A DNA stretch of 64,000 nt from Rubripirellula tenax (lineage in GTDB: Bacteria > Planctomycetota > Planctomycetia > Pirellulales > Pirellulaceae): contig NZ_SJPW01000006.1 of the NCBI RefSeq assembly GCF_007860125.1, positions 429,844 to 493,843 on the forward strand. Reading direction: 5' to 3'. Positions 54,455 through 64,000 of the stretch are shown here, in pieces. The notes beneath the pieces were generated by a model. The model saw only the letters and a program-made list of their open reading frames with translations. It searched no databases and had not been told where the DNA came from. Within the stretch, counting starts at the first letter, position 1; each line of letters begins with the position of its first letter. The translations under genes were made by a program, and so were the position numbers.

Positions 54455-55422
54455 ACACGGCGATCACCGCGGCAGCAGACCCTTCGGCGCTGATGCGTAT
54501 CAAGAGCTTGCAACTCCGTGCCAAGGCCGTTGTCGAAGGATTCTACAATGGCTTGCACCGCAGTCCGTTCCACGGTTTCTCGGTCGAGTTCAACGAATAT
54601 CGCCCCTATACGACGGGCGACGATTTGCGAGCACTCGATTGGAAACTGTATGCGAGAACCGATCGCTATTACATCAAAAAATTCGAAGATGAAACCACCC
54701 GGCGATGCTACTTGGTCGTCGACCAGAGTCGTTCGATGGGTTTCGGGTCACTTGAGTACACGAAACTGGAATACGCTCAGACGCTCGCCGCAACCCTTGC
54801 TCACTATTTGACGCTGCAGCGTGACAGTGTCGGATTGTTGACGTTTGATGAAACGATCGGCGATTTCTTGAGTGCTCGAAATCGCCCTGGCCATTTACGC
54901 AGCATCCTGGTTGCGCTTTCTCGCCCGGTCGCCGGCAAAGGCACCGACATCGACGCGCCGCTTCGTCAATTGGCCGCGTTGGTCCGCCGACGCGGATTGA
55001 TGGTTTTGATCAGCGATCTGCTGACGCCTGTTGAGACACTGCAAACGAACCTCGCTTACTTAAGATCGCGAGGTCACGAAGTCGTGATCCTGCGTGTGCT
55101 GGATCCGAGTGAACAAGAGTTGAATCTCAAAGCGCCGGGCATGATCGTGGACATGGAATCGGGAAAGGAGATCTATCTTGATCCCGATGCGGCCCGAGCG
55201 AGTTACCGCGAAAAGTTCAAGCGGCACCAACAGCAATTGAAGACGATCGCATCATCGTTGGGTGTCGAAGTCTTCGACATGCCGACTGATCAACCGATCG
55301 AATCGGCGCTGTTTCACGTCATCAGTGTCCAGAAGCGGCGTGCAGCCGGTGTGAATCGCGCCGGCATGATTGCCGGTACCGCGGCCAAATCACCGGTGAC
55401 CCGATCGGCGGTGTCGCGATGA
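54451..55422 (+). CDS. DUF58-domain protein
   Basis: 323 residues starting at GTG 54451, overlapping the MoxR stop (GTGA). DUF58 motif: HGFSVEFNEYRPYTTGDDLRALDWKLYARTDRYYIKKFEDET; the segment LVVDQSRSMGF resembles a VWA MIDAS (DxSxS). DUF58 proteins pair with MoxR ATPases across bacteria. It probably acts at the membrane surface in the same complex. The stop overlaps the next start (ATGA). Confidence 0.92.
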   Translation: MNTAITAAADPSALMRIKSLQLRAKAVVEGFYNGLHRSPFHGFSVEFNEYRPYTTGDDLRALDWKLYARTDRYYIKKFEDETTRRCYLVVDQSRSMGFGSLEYTKLEYAQTLAATLAHYLTLQRDSVGLLTFDETIGDFLSARNRPGHLRSILVALSRPVAGKGTDIDAPLRQLAALVRRRGLMVLISDLLTPVETLQTNLAYLRSRGHEVVILRVLDPSEQELNLKAPGMIVDMESGKEIYLDPDAARASYREKFKRHQQQLKTIASSLGVEVFDMPTDQPIESALFHVISVQKRRAAGVNRAGMIAGTAAKSPVTRSAVSR

Positions 55423-57554
55423 GTCTTTTGGCACCTCTGTTTTTTGCTGGCGCGCTGGCCGTCGGATTGCCGATCCTGTTCCACTTGATCCGCCGGCGTC
55501 CGAAGAGCGAAGTGCAGTTCAGTTCGCTGATGTTTCTTGACCCTACGCCGCCGAGACTTACCCGCCGCAGCCGACTGGATCATCTGCCATTGCTGATCAT
55601 CCGATCGCTCGCGTTGATTCTGCTGGCCGCCGCTTTCGCTCGGCCGTTCTTTCGCAGTGTCGACCTGGCCGACAACGGGCCGCCGCCGCGCAGGATCGTT
55701 GTTCTGCTTGACACCAGCGCAAGCATGCAACGCAGCGGAATGTGGACGCAAGCGAGACAACACGTCAACGAAGTGTTGGAGGGTGTCGAGGGCCAAGATC
55801 GGATTGCTCTGATGACGTTCGATCGCAGACCGACCGTCCGCGTCCGCTTTGATCAGTCCGCCAAGCTGGATGTGGCCGCGCGGCGGCAATTGGTCCAATC
55901 TTCCCTGACCGATCTGCGCCCGACTTGGTTCCAGACCGACATGGCATCCGCGCTTTCCGTCGCCGCCGATGTCGCCGTTGCCGAAAACGACGCCGAGTCA
56001 CCGCAAGATAAAAGTGATCCCGGCTCCATTCCGCCCGTCACGATCGGCGATGCGACAGTCATCTTGGTTTCGGATATGCAATCGGGAAGCAGTATCGAGA
56101 AACTGCAATCGTTCGCTTGGCCCGATGGGGTTCGTGTCGAAGTGAGGCGCGTGCTGGCGGAGCAACCCAGCAATGCGGTTGCCCTCTTGATGGAGCCCGC
56201 CACAGGCGACGCAAGCGAAGCAGTCACGAACGATGCGACGAATTCGGGTCGTCCTCGCGTTCGAGTTCGCATTTCAAACTCGATCCAAAGCAGCGTCGAT
56301 TCGTTTTTGATCGGTTGGAATGCCGACGTACCTGTCCAGGTTCCACCAGGGCAAACCCGCGTGGTTCAAATTGACGCACCCGACCCGTCGACAAAGTCCC
56401 TGAAGCTATCGGGCGATCAATGCGACTTTGACAATTTTCGGTACATCAGTATCGATCCTCCGATGACCCAAACGATCGCGTTCATGGGTAAAGAAGCTGC
56501 GGAGGCTCGGTCCAGCTTGCTGTATTACCTGAAGCGTGCTCCGCTCAACAATCCGTCTCGCACGGTGTCGGTCGAAACGCTTGCCATTGTCGCCGAAGTC
56601 GCCGAGCTTGATCCGCTTCGTACTCCTTTGTTGGTCCTGGCCCAACCGATCGATTCCGATTTCGCGATTGCCTTGAAAGCGTATGCAAACCGGGGCGGTC
56701 AAATTCTGGTCGTTATGGATGACGCGAAATCGATCGATGGAATGGCGGCAACTCTTTCGACAATCAGCGGCGACTCGCTTTCCATCTCCGAGGCCGAAGT
56801 TCGCGATTACCAAATGTTTGGACGAATCGATTTTTCAGACCCGGCATTTCGGTCGATGGCAGATCCCCAATTCAATGATTTTACGAAAATTCGATTCTGG
56901 ACTCATCGCAGAGTCAGCGGATTGTCTCCGTCTTGGTCGATCGGGGCAACGTTCGATAACGGCGACCCCGCGATCGCGCGTCTGCAAGTCGGCAAGGGCA
57001 GCATCACGTTGCTTTCGTTCGGGTGGCAGCCCGAATCGAGCGAACTGGCTTTGTCGACAAAGTTTGTCCCTATGGTTTCGGGGTGGATGGGCCGCAACGA
57101 CAATTCCATCCGATCGTTCGGATACACCATTGGCCAACCCATTCCGATTGCCCCGTCACCGACTGCGACAATCAGCACCCCCAGTGGTCAAGTCGTCGCG
57201 TACAAGACTCAATCCGATCTGGATATCATCGAAGAGCCGGGAATCTATGCGTGGTCGGACGGGACCGTTTCTCAGCGAATTGCCATGAACGTTGCCGAAT
57301 CGGAAAGCCAAATCGATCCGATCGGCGACGAAGTGCTCGAACAGTTCGGCGTCGTTCTCTCTCGCGAAGTCGACACGGTGCAGGCGGATGCATCGGAGCG
57401 TCAAATGCGAGACTTGGAACTCGAGGGTCGTCAAAATCTTTGGCGATGGATGATCGTAGCGGCGCTTGGCTTGCTTGGGGTGGAAACATGGTGGGGCGGG
57501 CGACTGAGTCGTCGCGCTGGCTCGGCAGTCGCCGACGGCGGACTGGCAAACTAA
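55419..57554 (+). CDS. BatA-type membrane protein with VWA domain
   Basis: 711 residues. The N-terminal BatA domain has two helices (LLAPLFFAGALAVGLPILFHLIRRR and LPLLIIRSLALILLAAAFARPFF). A VWA domain follows, with the MIDAS DTSAS near residue 90. The region after about 330 is beta-rich, and a C-terminal helix (WMIVAALGLLGVETWW) ends the protein. The domain order matches aerotolerance-type BatA proteins but is longer. It is coupled to DUF58 (ATGA); the next gene starts 24 bp downstream. Confidence 0.88.
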   Translation: MSLLAPLFFAGALAVGLPILFHLIRRRPKSEVQFSSLMFLDPTPPRLTRRSRLDHLPLLIIRSLALILLAAAFARPFFRSVDLADNGPPPRRIVVLLDTSASMQRSGMWTQARQHVNEVLEGVEGQDRIALMTFDRRPTVRVRFDQSAKLDVAARRQLVQSSLTDLRPTWFQTDMASALSVAADVAVAENDAESPQDKSDPGSIPPVTIGDATVILVSDMQSGSSIEKLQSFAWPDGVRVEVRRVLAEQPSNAVALLMEPATGDASEAVTNDATNSGRPRVRVRISNSIQSSVDSFLIGWNADVPVQVPPGQTRVVQIDAPDPSTKSLKLSGDQCDFDNFRYISIDPPMTQTIAFMGKEAAEARSSLLYYLKRAPLNNPSRTVSVETLAIVAEVAELDPLRTPLLVLAQPIDSDFAIALKAYANRGGQILVVMDDAKSIDGMAATLSTISGDSLSISEAEVRDYQMFGRIDFSDPAFRSMADPQFNDFTKIRFWTHRRVSGLSPSWSIGATFDNGDPAIARLQVGKGSITLLSFGWQPESSELALSTKFVPMVSGWMGRNDNSIRSFGYTIGQPIPIAPSPTATISTPSGQVVAYKTQSDLDIIEEPGIYAWSDGTVSQRIAMNVAESESQIDPIGDEVLEQFGVVLSREVDTVQADASERQMRDLELEGRQNLWRWMIVAALGLLGVETWWGGRLSRRAGSAVADGGLAN

Positions 57555-57578
57555 ATCGATGACAAGGAAATTCCAAAG

Positions 57579-60500
57579 ATGAATGAATCACTGTTGCATC
57601 GAATGCGTCCCGTGACCCGACGTCTACGTTTGATGCGTTTTTGGCAAGTCTGGGCGGTGTTCGCCGTCGTTGCGGTCGCGGTCGCTTGGTGGCTGAAGAG
57701 TCGCGCGGGTTCCGGTGTCATCGACGGTTACGGCGCTGCGTTAACGCTTGCTTCCATTGCGTTCGGCTGCGCCGTAGCGGTCGCGATTGGGTGTGCGCTG
57801 ATGTATCGCGATCCACGCATGGTCGCTCGTCGTATCGAAGAAAAGTTTCCGGCACTGGATCAACGGCTATTGACGGCCCTCAGCCAGCGTGATGACCAAC
57901 TCGGTTTTTTGCAACAACGTGTCGTCAGAGAAGCCCGTGACCACTCGCGATCCAATGCATGGATCGACGCGGTTTCGGCGAAACAGTTTTGGCTCAGCCG
58001 ACTGTCCGGCTTGGCAGCAACGGCGCTGTTGGTCGCGGGGATCGTTTCGCTTTCGGTAACGACACCCAAAGCCCAAGGTCGTGCGCTGCCGGCGATAGAC
58101 CCGGGCGCCGAACCCGTGGTGTTGCCTGGCAACGTTGAAATCGAAAAGGGAACCAGTTTTGTAGTCACTACTCGGTTCGCGGGTGGCGGCGTTGATCGTG
58201 GCGAGCTGATTGTCGAAGACGCATCGGGAACCGAGCGAACGTTGCCCATGACACAGAGTTTGGACGACCCGGTCCTAGCGGCGTTTGTCGCCTCGGTTCA
58301 AGATCCGCTGCAGTACCGCGTTACGGCAAGATCGTGGTCGAGCGAATCCTATCGCGTCGACGTTTTCGAATATCCCGAAATGAAACGGGCCGATGCCAGT
58401 CTTGAGTATCCAAGCTATACATCGCTGGTACCGAAGCGGATCGAAAATACGGTTCGCGTGTCGGCCGTTGTGGGTACCCAGCTGACTTGGCAAATCATGC
58501 TGAATAAACCCGTCGTGACGGCAGTGCTGGTCGACGAGGACGGACTGCGATTGCCGCTAGCCTTTGCGAATCCAGAAGCTTCGGTTGGCGAAGTTGCATT
58601 ACTCGTTCAGCAGAGTCAACGATTCACTTTGGAACTGGTTGACGACGCCGGTCGCAAGAACAAGTATCCGCCAACTCTGGTCGTGCGAGCGTTGGCCAAT
58701 GAACCCCCAAAGTTGAAGGTCACGCCCGCCAAAGATTCGGAAGTTTCGGCGTTGGAAGAGTTTCCGTTGTTGTTGAATGTTGTCGATGATTTTGGAGTCA
58801 GCGAAGTCGGCTTGGTCTACTCGCTCAGCGGCGGGCAACCCACCGAGATCACACTGCGCCGCGATATACAACGCGGCGAGAAGGTGACCCTTGAGCAAAT
58901 GCTGGCCTTGGAAGATCTGAACGCCCAACCGGACCAATTGCTGGCCTATCACTTCTTTGCTACGGACGTCGACGCGGATGGAAATGCGAGACGTACCGAT
59001 AGCGACATGTACTTTGCCGAGGTAAGGCCGTTCGATCAAATTTTCCGCCAAGGCGACCCGCCGCCCAGTGGACCACCGTCGCCGCCGAGTCCTTCTGCCG
59101 CACAAGCCGATGAGCTTGCCGAACTGCAGAAAGAGATCATCAGCGCGACGTGGCGTGTGATTCGCGACCAACGATCGTTGGGCAAGAACGACACCTTCAA
59201 CACGTCCGTCGACCTGTTGGCCGAGTCACAGCAGGAGGCTCTCGCGAAATTGGAAGAGTTGGCAAGCGAATTGAGCGATCCTCGTTCGCAGGCATTCGTG
59301 GATGCCGTGCGATCGTCGATGACTTCGGCGGCCGAAGCGATCGAGGCTTCGCGGGCCGACGCAAAGGGTGGGAAGTTGAGCAAGGCTGTGCCGCATGAAC
59401 AGGCCGCCTATGGTGGACTGTTGAAGTTGCGAGCTCGTGAGTTCGAAGTCGCCAAGGCTCAGCAGAAGCCAAGTCAGGGACAATCAAGCGCCGCACAGAA
59501 GAAGCGTCAGCAACAGTTGGACGACCTAGAACTTGAACAAGATGAAAATCGATACGAAACGCAAAGTCAAGCCGAACCCAGCTCGCAAGAGGAGGCTGCG
59601 CAGCAGGAAGTGCGACAGTTGCTGAGCATGTTGCGTGACCTTGCTCGTCGCCAAGAGGACCTCAACGAGGAACTTGCCCAATTGCAATCTGCACTCGAGC
59701 AAGCCGAGACGGAAGAAGAACGCAAAGCGATCGAAAGACAACTGCAGCGATTGCGAGACCAGCAAGAAGATCTGTTGCGTGAAACGGATGAGCTAGCCGA
59801 GCGGATGAACGATTCGTCGAATGAAGCATCCAACGCCGACGCACAAGAACAACTCCAAGACACTCGCCAAGACGTTCAGGAAGCTGCCAAAGCGTTGGAG
59901 GAAAAGGACGTTGCAACGGCGCTTGCATCTGGCAAGCGTGCTGAGCGGCAGTTTGAAGACATGCGAGACGACTTCCGCAAAGAGGCCGCGGGACAGTTCA
60001 ATGACGCAATGCGGCAAATGCGCAGCGAAGCTCAAACGTTGGACGAAAAACAACAGGAACTGGTTGAGAAGTTGGCGGATGTGCCGTCCGCCGACGAGTC
60101 ACCGGGGTTGCGTCCCGAAGAATCGAGACCGGATGTCGAATCGGAAATGGAAGAGCAACGCGAAGCGATTGACGACTTGCTGAATCAAATGCAGGAAACG
60201 GTTGCCGAAGCGGAAGAAGCCGAACCCCTGTTGGCTCAAAAGCTTTACGATTCCTACCGTTCGACGCGCCAACGAGGCGTCGACCAGGCAATGTCCCAAG
60301 CCGTCGAGTTGACGCGCCGCGGAATGAAACTGGAAGCGGAAGAGGTCATCGAGAAAGCATCGGAAGGTGTCAGTCAGCTTCGAAAGGACTTAGAAGACGC
60401 GGCGGAGTCGGTTTTGGGCGACGAATCGAAAGCATTGGAACGAGCGCTCGGCGAACTCGATCGACTGGATGAACAGTTGACTCGCGAGATCGACCAGAAC

Positions 60501-61166
60501 CAGTCGTCGAATGAACCGCAAAGCGAAGCAGACTCTGGTGCAACGCCCGGCCAGGGATCGACTTCCGAAGAAGATGCGAAGGATCCAGGTAACAGCGAGG
60601 CTGGTCAACCGAGCCAAGGATCTAGACGGCCGCAGCAGCAAGGATCTGGGAAAGGCGAGTCGCCGGCTGAATCGGAATCGGAAGGCAGTCCAGAATCCAG
60701 CGGGCTGCCTTCGTCGCAAGCTTCGCCAGAACAGCGAGACGCCGGTGGCAAGCGGTCGGCTTCAGCGCAACAATCCGAGGGCGGCGGCCCGATGCAAGCG
60801 TTTGAGCGCGGCGGACCCAATGCTGCTCCGTTGACCGGCGAAGGGTTTCGCGAGTGGTCGGACTCACTTCGCGAGGTCGAAGAGATGGTTGACGATCCAG
60901 AATTACGATCACAGGCGGCGCGGATTCGCGATCGGGCTCGACAAATTCGCATCGACTTCAAACGCCACTCCAAGGAACCTGAATGGAACTTGGTCGAGGA
61001 AATGATCGCGACACCGCTGCGAGAATTGAAACGCAACGTCTCGGAGGAGTTTGTACGTCGTTCGGCGGAAAGAAATGCGGCCGTGCCGATCGATCGTGAC
61101 CCGGTTCCGCCACAATTCGATAATGCCGTTCGCCAATATTACGAACGACTTGGGAGCGGTCAGTGA
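57579..61166 (+). CDS. Large coiled-coil membrane protein (DUF4175-like)
   Basis: 1195 residues from ATG 57579, with AAGGAA 12 bases upstream. Three helices lie near the N-terminus (about 20-40, 52-75, 140-160), followed by Ig-like beta segments (to about 500) and a very long glutamine/glutamate-rich coiled coil (about 510-970, with many QEDL/LDQ heptads). The tail is low-complexity (Ser, Gln, Glu) with a short conserved end. It resembles DUF4175 proteins beside MoxR/VWA genes. A structural or tension-sensing scaffold spanning the envelope is a reasonable inference. It overlaps the next gene by GTGA. Confidence 0.75.
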   Translation: MNESLLHRMRPVTRRLRLMRFWQVWAVFAVVAVAVAWWLKSRAGSGVIDGYGAALTLASIAFGCAVAVAIGCALMYRDPRMVARRIEEKFPALDQRLLTALSQRDDQLGFLQQRVVREARDHSRSNAWIDAVSAKQFWLSRLSGLAATALLVAGIVSLSVTTPKAQGRALPAIDPGAEPVVLPGNVEIEKGTSFVVTTRFAGGGVDRGELIVEDASGTERTLPMTQSLDDPVLAAFVASVQDPLQYRVTARSWSSESYRVDVFEYPEMKRADASLEYPSYTSLVPKRIENTVRVSAVVGTQLTWQIMLNKPVVTAVLVDEDGLRLPLAFANPEASVGEVALLVQQSQRFTLELVDDAGRKNKYPPTLVVRALANEPPKLKVTPAKDSEVSALEEFPLLLNVVDDFGVSEVGLVYSLSGGQPTEITLRRDIQRGEKVTLEQMLALEDLNAQPDQLLAYHFFATDVDADGNARRTDSDMYFAEVRPFDQIFRQGDPPPSGPPSPPSPSAAQADELAELQKEIISATWRVIRDQRSLGKNDTFNTSVDLLAESQQEALAKLEELASELSDPRSQAFVDAVRSSMTSAAEAIEASRADAKGGKLSKAVPHEQAAYGGLLKLRAREFEVAKAQQKPSQGQSSAAQKKRQQQLDDLELEQDENRYETQSQAEPSSQEEAAQQEVRQLLSMLRDLARRQEDLNEELAQLQSALEQAETEEERKAIERQLQRLRDQQEDLLRETDELAERMNDSSNEASNADAQEQLQDTRQDVQEAAKALEEKDVATALASGKRAERQFEDMRDDFRKEAAGQFNDAMRQMRSEAQTLDEKQQELVEKLADVPSADESPGLRPEESRPDVESEMEEQREAIDDLLNQMQETVAEAEEAEPLLAQKLYDSYRSTRQRGVDQAMSQAVELTRRGMKLEAEEVIEKASEGVSQLRKDLEDAAESVLGDESKALERALGELDRLDEQLTREIDQNQSSNEPQSEADSGATPGQGSTSEEDAKDPGNSEAGQPSQGSRRPQQQGSGKGESPAESESEGSPESSGLPSSQASPEQRDAGGKRSASAQQSEGGGPMQAFERGGPNAAPLTGEGFREWSDSLREVEEMVDDPELRSQAARIRDRARQIRIDFKRHSKEPEWNLVEEMIATPLRELKRNVSEEFVRRSAERNAAVPIDRDPVPPQFDNAVRQYYERLGSGQ

Positions 61167-63616
61167 ATTTTGATTCCTTGGTTTGGGGCGAACCCACTTG
61201 GGCCTGGCCGGCCGTCGCCATCGCCGTGGTTCTGACCGTTTTGGTTTTGTTGAACTATGCGCGTTCCGATGCGCCGCATTGGGTTCGGGTTTTGTCGACG
61301 TTGCTGAAGCTAGCGGCAATCGTTTTGTTGGCCGTGTGTTTGGTCGAACCGATGCGACGCGGGACTCGTCCGCGTCCGCAGGCGAACCTGTTGCCAATCT
61401 TGGTGGATTCAAGCCAAAGCATGCAGGTCAAGTCGCCCGGTGAATCAACGAGTCGCTTCGATGATGTGATGGGACACCTTGATGACGAAGCCCTCTGGCT
61501 TTCGCGAGTCTCTCAATCGTTCGATGTGCGGCGGTACCGCTTCGATCGCCGCTTGGAAAACGTTACGGATTTCGAATCGATCAAGGCTGACGGAAACGCA
61601 TCGTCGATCGCCACGGCGCTGCGGTCGGTTGGTGAACGGTTTGAGGGGCGTCCCATCGGTGGCGTGATGCTGTTTTCTGACGGCAACCTCACCGACGGTG
61701 ACTCGATCGTCGCCAAGGATTGGGCTGAACTCGGTTTTCCGGTCTTTCCCGTGGTGTCGAATCGGGTTAGCAATCTGAAGGACCTGCGTATTGTCGATGT
61801 CAGTGTGCGGCAAACGGATTTCGAATCCGCACCGACGACCGTTGTCGTTCGCGTCGATGCGGTGGGGTTCAAGAACCAGAAAGCTTCGGTCGTGTTGACC
61901 GATGCCAACGGCACTCTGGTCGAAGAGCAATCGATCGCAGTCGGTGGCGACAATGAGTCCGCGCAAGTCGAAGCGAGATTTCGATTTCGCCCTGAAAAGT
62001 CGGGCGTGACGTTCTATACCGCAACCGTTTCGATCGAATCGGATCGCGAAGCCATGAAAGAACGGGATTTGACAGCAGCGGTTTCGAAGTCTGGCGAATC
62101 CACGTTGGTCAACAATCGTCGCGTCGTGACAATCGATCGTGATTCAGGACCGTATCGGGTGCTTTATGTTGCCGGGCGTCCGAACTGGGAATTCAAGTTT
62201 CTGCGGCGAGCCTTGGAAGCGGATGCGGAGATTCAGTTGGTCGGTCTCCTTCGCATCGCCGACAAGGAACCTAAGTTCAGCTTCCGCGATCGAGGAGTCA
62301 GTGGCACCAACCCTTTGTTTGCTGGTTTGGGAAAAGATGAAGAAGAAATCGCTTCCCAGTACGACGAGCCGGTGATCCTGCGTTTCGGCGTGAAAGAATC
62401 GGAAGAGCTTAGCGATGGGTTTCCAAAATCCGACGAGGAACTCTTCGCATATCACGCCGTGATTCTTGACGACTTGGAACCGAGTTTTTTCACACAGGAC
62501 CAGATGCTCCGCTTGCGGCGTTTCGTTGCCGCGCGGGGCGGAGGGCTCATGTTGCTGGGGGGCCAAGAGTCGTTCGCTGCAGATTCTTTTGCTGATAGCG
62601 CGTTAGAGGAGTTGTCTCCCGTTTACGCGGCTCGCGGATCCGCGCGAACGGCCAGCACTGACCCGCCATCGGGGAAAGTCGCTTTGACACGTGAAGGCAT
62701 GCTGCAACCGTGGATCCGATTGCGTGATACCGAAGACGCAGAAGCGATTCGTCTTCGGCAAATGCCAAGTTTTTTGACGATCAATGCAGTCGGCGACGTC
62801 AAACCGGGGGCGTCGAGCTTGGCAACGTTGCAGTCAAGTCCGAACCAGACAGATCGTTCGTCGAAAACCGCCATTGCGACCCAGCGATTCGGCAAGGGCC
62901 GCACCGCAGCCGTCGCGGTCGGTGATCTTTGGCGATGGTCGATGCGACGGGAAGCCGGCGAACGGTCCTTTGAACGAGGTCGGGGGACGCTTACGGCGGC
63001 AAAGTCGAACGATCGTGACGATCCCGGTCAAATGTGGCGCCAAATGATGCATTGGTTGGTTGGCGAAGTGCCCCAACGCGTAAAACTATCCGTCGATCCA
63101 ACATCGGATCCGAACGGATCAACATCGATCACGGTCGACGTTCGCGACGAAGCGTTTTTGCCCCTGGACAACGCATCGGTCGAAATTGTTGTGAATCCGG
63201 TCGGCGGCGAAGAGATGAAATTGACCGCAGAACCCGATCGTTCGGTCGCCGGTTTGTACCGCGCCGATTTTTGGCCCCGCCGCGCAGGCGGGCACGCGGT
63301 CTCGGTGGTTGTGAAAGCCGCCGACGGCAGCGACGTGGGCACGGATGCTTCGGGTTGGACTTCTGAGATCGGATCGGCCGAGTATTCCAGTCTTCAACTC
63401 AATCGCGAATTACTTGAAGCAATTGCGGATCAAACGGGCGGCAAAGTCATCGATCAAGAAGCGCTCGAGGCGTTCGCCGACGATCTACCCAATCGAAAGG
63501 TTCCAGTCACTGAAAACTGGGTCTATCCACTTTGGCATCGTGGTTGGGTGATGATGGCCGTGATGGCGTGTCTGTGCGGCGAATGGGGATTACGACGATG
63601 GAAGGGGCAAGCATGA
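61163..63616 (+). CDS. VWA-domain membrane protein with GATase1-like region
   Basis: 817 residues from GTG 61163. Two N-terminal helices (PTWAWPAVAIAVVLTVLVLLN and LLKLAAIVLLAVCLVE), a VWA domain with the MIDAS DSSQS near residue 80 and SDGNLTDG, then a glutamine-amidotransferase-like Rossmann region (RVLYVAGRPNWEFKFLRRAL, GGGLMLLGGQESFA), which lacks an obvious catalytic Cys. A last helix lies near the C-terminus. It is coupled to both neighbours (GTGA and ATGA). Confidence 0.87.
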   Translation: MNFDSLVWGEPTWAWPAVAIAVVLTVLVLLNYARSDAPHWVRVLSTLLKLAAIVLLAVCLVEPMRRGTRPRPQANLLPILVDSSQSMQVKSPGESTSRFDDVMGHLDDEALWLSRVSQSFDVRRYRFDRRLENVTDFESIKADGNASSIATALRSVGERFEGRPIGGVMLFSDGNLTDGDSIVAKDWAELGFPVFPVVSNRVSNLKDLRIVDVSVRQTDFESAPTTVVVRVDAVGFKNQKASVVLTDANGTLVEEQSIAVGGDNESAQVEARFRFRPEKSGVTFYTATVSIESDREAMKERDLTAAVSKSGESTLVNNRRVVTIDRDSGPYRVLYVAGRPNWEFKFLRRALEADAEIQLVGLLRIADKEPKFSFRDRGVSGTNPLFAGLGKDEEEIASQYDEPVILRFGVKESEELSDGFPKSDEELFAYHAVILDDLEPSFFTQDQMLRLRRFVAARGGGLMLLGGQESFAADSFADSALEELSPVYAARGSARTASTDPPSGKVALTREGMLQPWIRLRDTEDAEAIRLRQMPSFLTINAVGDVKPGASSLATLQSSPNQTDRSSKTAIATQRFGKGRTAAVAVGDLWRWSMRREAGERSFERGRGTLTAAKSNDRDDPGQMWRQMMHWLVGEVPQRVKLSVDPTSDPNGSTSITVDVRDEAFLPLDNASVEIVVNPVGGEEMKLTAEPDRSVAGLYRADFWPRRAGGHAVSVVVKAADGSDVGTDASGWTSEIGSAEYSSLQLNRELLEAIADQTGGKVIDQEALEAFADDLPNRKVPVTENWVYPLWHRGWVMMAVMACLCGEWGLRRWKGQA

Positions 63617-64000
63617 TCGGTCGGCTTGGTACGTTGCTTGTCGTCGTGGTTTTTGCGTTTGTTCAATTTCGCACCGCGAGAGCAGATACCGATAACGGCA
63701 ATGCGCCGGAAATTGTGGTCGTCATTGGCGCGTCGGGGAACGATGAGTATGCAAAGGACTTCCTAGAATGGGTCGAGGACTGGAAACGTGTTGCGATTGT
63801 ATCGAATGCGAAATTGACGACGATCGGTCACGACGATGACAGAGATTCGAAAGCCCAGCTTCAGCAATGGTTGACCGAACGATCCGCAGAATCAGAAGCG
63901 CCACTTTGGATGGTGATGATCGGCCATGGAACATTCGCAAACGATTTGGCGAAGTTCAATTTGAATGGCCCGGATGTAACGAGCGCCGAACTTGCCGGAT
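63613..64000 (+). CDS. Secreted protein, possibly caspase-fold (C13-like) protease, N-terminal part only
   Basis: The ATG at 63613 overlaps the previous stop (ATGA). About 129 residues are seen before the window edge. A signal peptide (MIGRLGTLLVVVVFAFVQF, to about residue 24) is followed by a Rossmann-type strand EIVVVIGASGND, an acidic loop and WMVMIGHGTFAND. The GHG after a hydrophobic strand is where clan CD (C13/caspase-fold) peptidases keep the catalytic His; the Cys would lie beyond the edge. The family assignment is therefore tentative, but a C13-like protease at the end of this train is plausible. Confidence 0.5.
   Translation, partial: MIGRLGTLLVVVVFAFVQFRTARADTDNGNAPEIVVVIGASGNDEYAKDFLEWVEDWKRVAIVSNAKLTTIGHDDDRDSKAQLQQWLTERSAESEAPLWMVMIGHGTFANDLAKFNLNGPDVTSAELAG

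Noticed and set aside
1-64000. CRISPR arrays, prophage or insertion sequences
   Set aside because: No regularly spaced direct repeats, integrase, transposase or phage structural genes were recognised.

Overview
The window looks like chromosomal DNA of a planctomycete of the Rhodopirellula/Pirellulaceae type. The evidence is a combination of families that rarely occur together elsewhere: a PSD1/DUF1549-DUF1553 cytochrome-like protein paired with a Tat-exported DUF1501 protein, two prepilin-like DUF1559 proteins, two formylglycine-type sulfatases, a PEP-CTERM protein, a formaldehyde-activating-enzyme homologue, and a long MoxR-DUF58-BatA-VWA gene train. Gene density is high and most genes are joined by 4-bp start/stop overlaps. 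No rRNA, IS element or CRISPR array was seen; one tRNA is present.

Layout. 1-5.4 kb: the start of a pheA-like gene (left edge), then dnaK and clpB; a near-perfect sigma-54 element precedes dnaK. 5.4-9.7 kb: small lipoprotein and membrane genes, aroA, a GlsB-like protein, tRNA-Met(CAT) and a zinc-ribbon membrane protein. 9.8-16.5 kb: a YhaN/YhaO-like ATPase-nuclease pair, whose nuclease gene appears to start at ATC, and a large polytopic membrane protein. 16.8-23 kb: lpdA, a UPF0104 membrane protein, dnaB and dnaA, with 13-bp direct repeats between dnaB and dnaA and a perfect DnaA box upstream of dnaA. 23.1-29.2 kb: a GNAT protein, a double-PDZ protein coupled to a short uvrC, a PEP-CTERM protein and a Fae homologue. 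29.4-34.2 kb: kdsD-kdsC followed by a 1040-residue membrane-anchored protein in the position of lptC. 34.4-35.9 kb: a UbiA-like protein and a methyltransferase.

35.9-50.3 kb is an accessory catabolic or surface region: DUF1501 and PSD1 genes divergent from a LacI regulator with CRE-like operators, a small lipoprotein, DUF1559, sulfatase, GPH-type sugar transporter, second sulfatase, lipoprotein and second DUF1559. I read it as a locus for sulfated glycans, by family composition only. 50.3-53.2 kb is a BlaI-type repressor coupled to an M56/BlaR1-like membrane peptidase carrying carboxypeptidase-regulatory repeats and a PDZ-like tail, with a nested dyad at the promoter. 53.4-64 kb is a translationally coupled train: MoxR ATPase, DUF58, BatA/VWA, a 1195-residue coiled-coil membrane protein, a VWA/GATase-like membrane protein, and the start of a secreted, possibly caspase-fold (C13-like) protein cut by the window edge.

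The best candidates for something under-described are the MoxR/VWA train ending in the putative protease, the oversized LptC-like protein, the ATC start of the YhaO-like nuclease, the sigma-54 element of dnaK, the sulfatase with a CxSxR site, and the Fae homologue apparently lacking the catalytic histidine.
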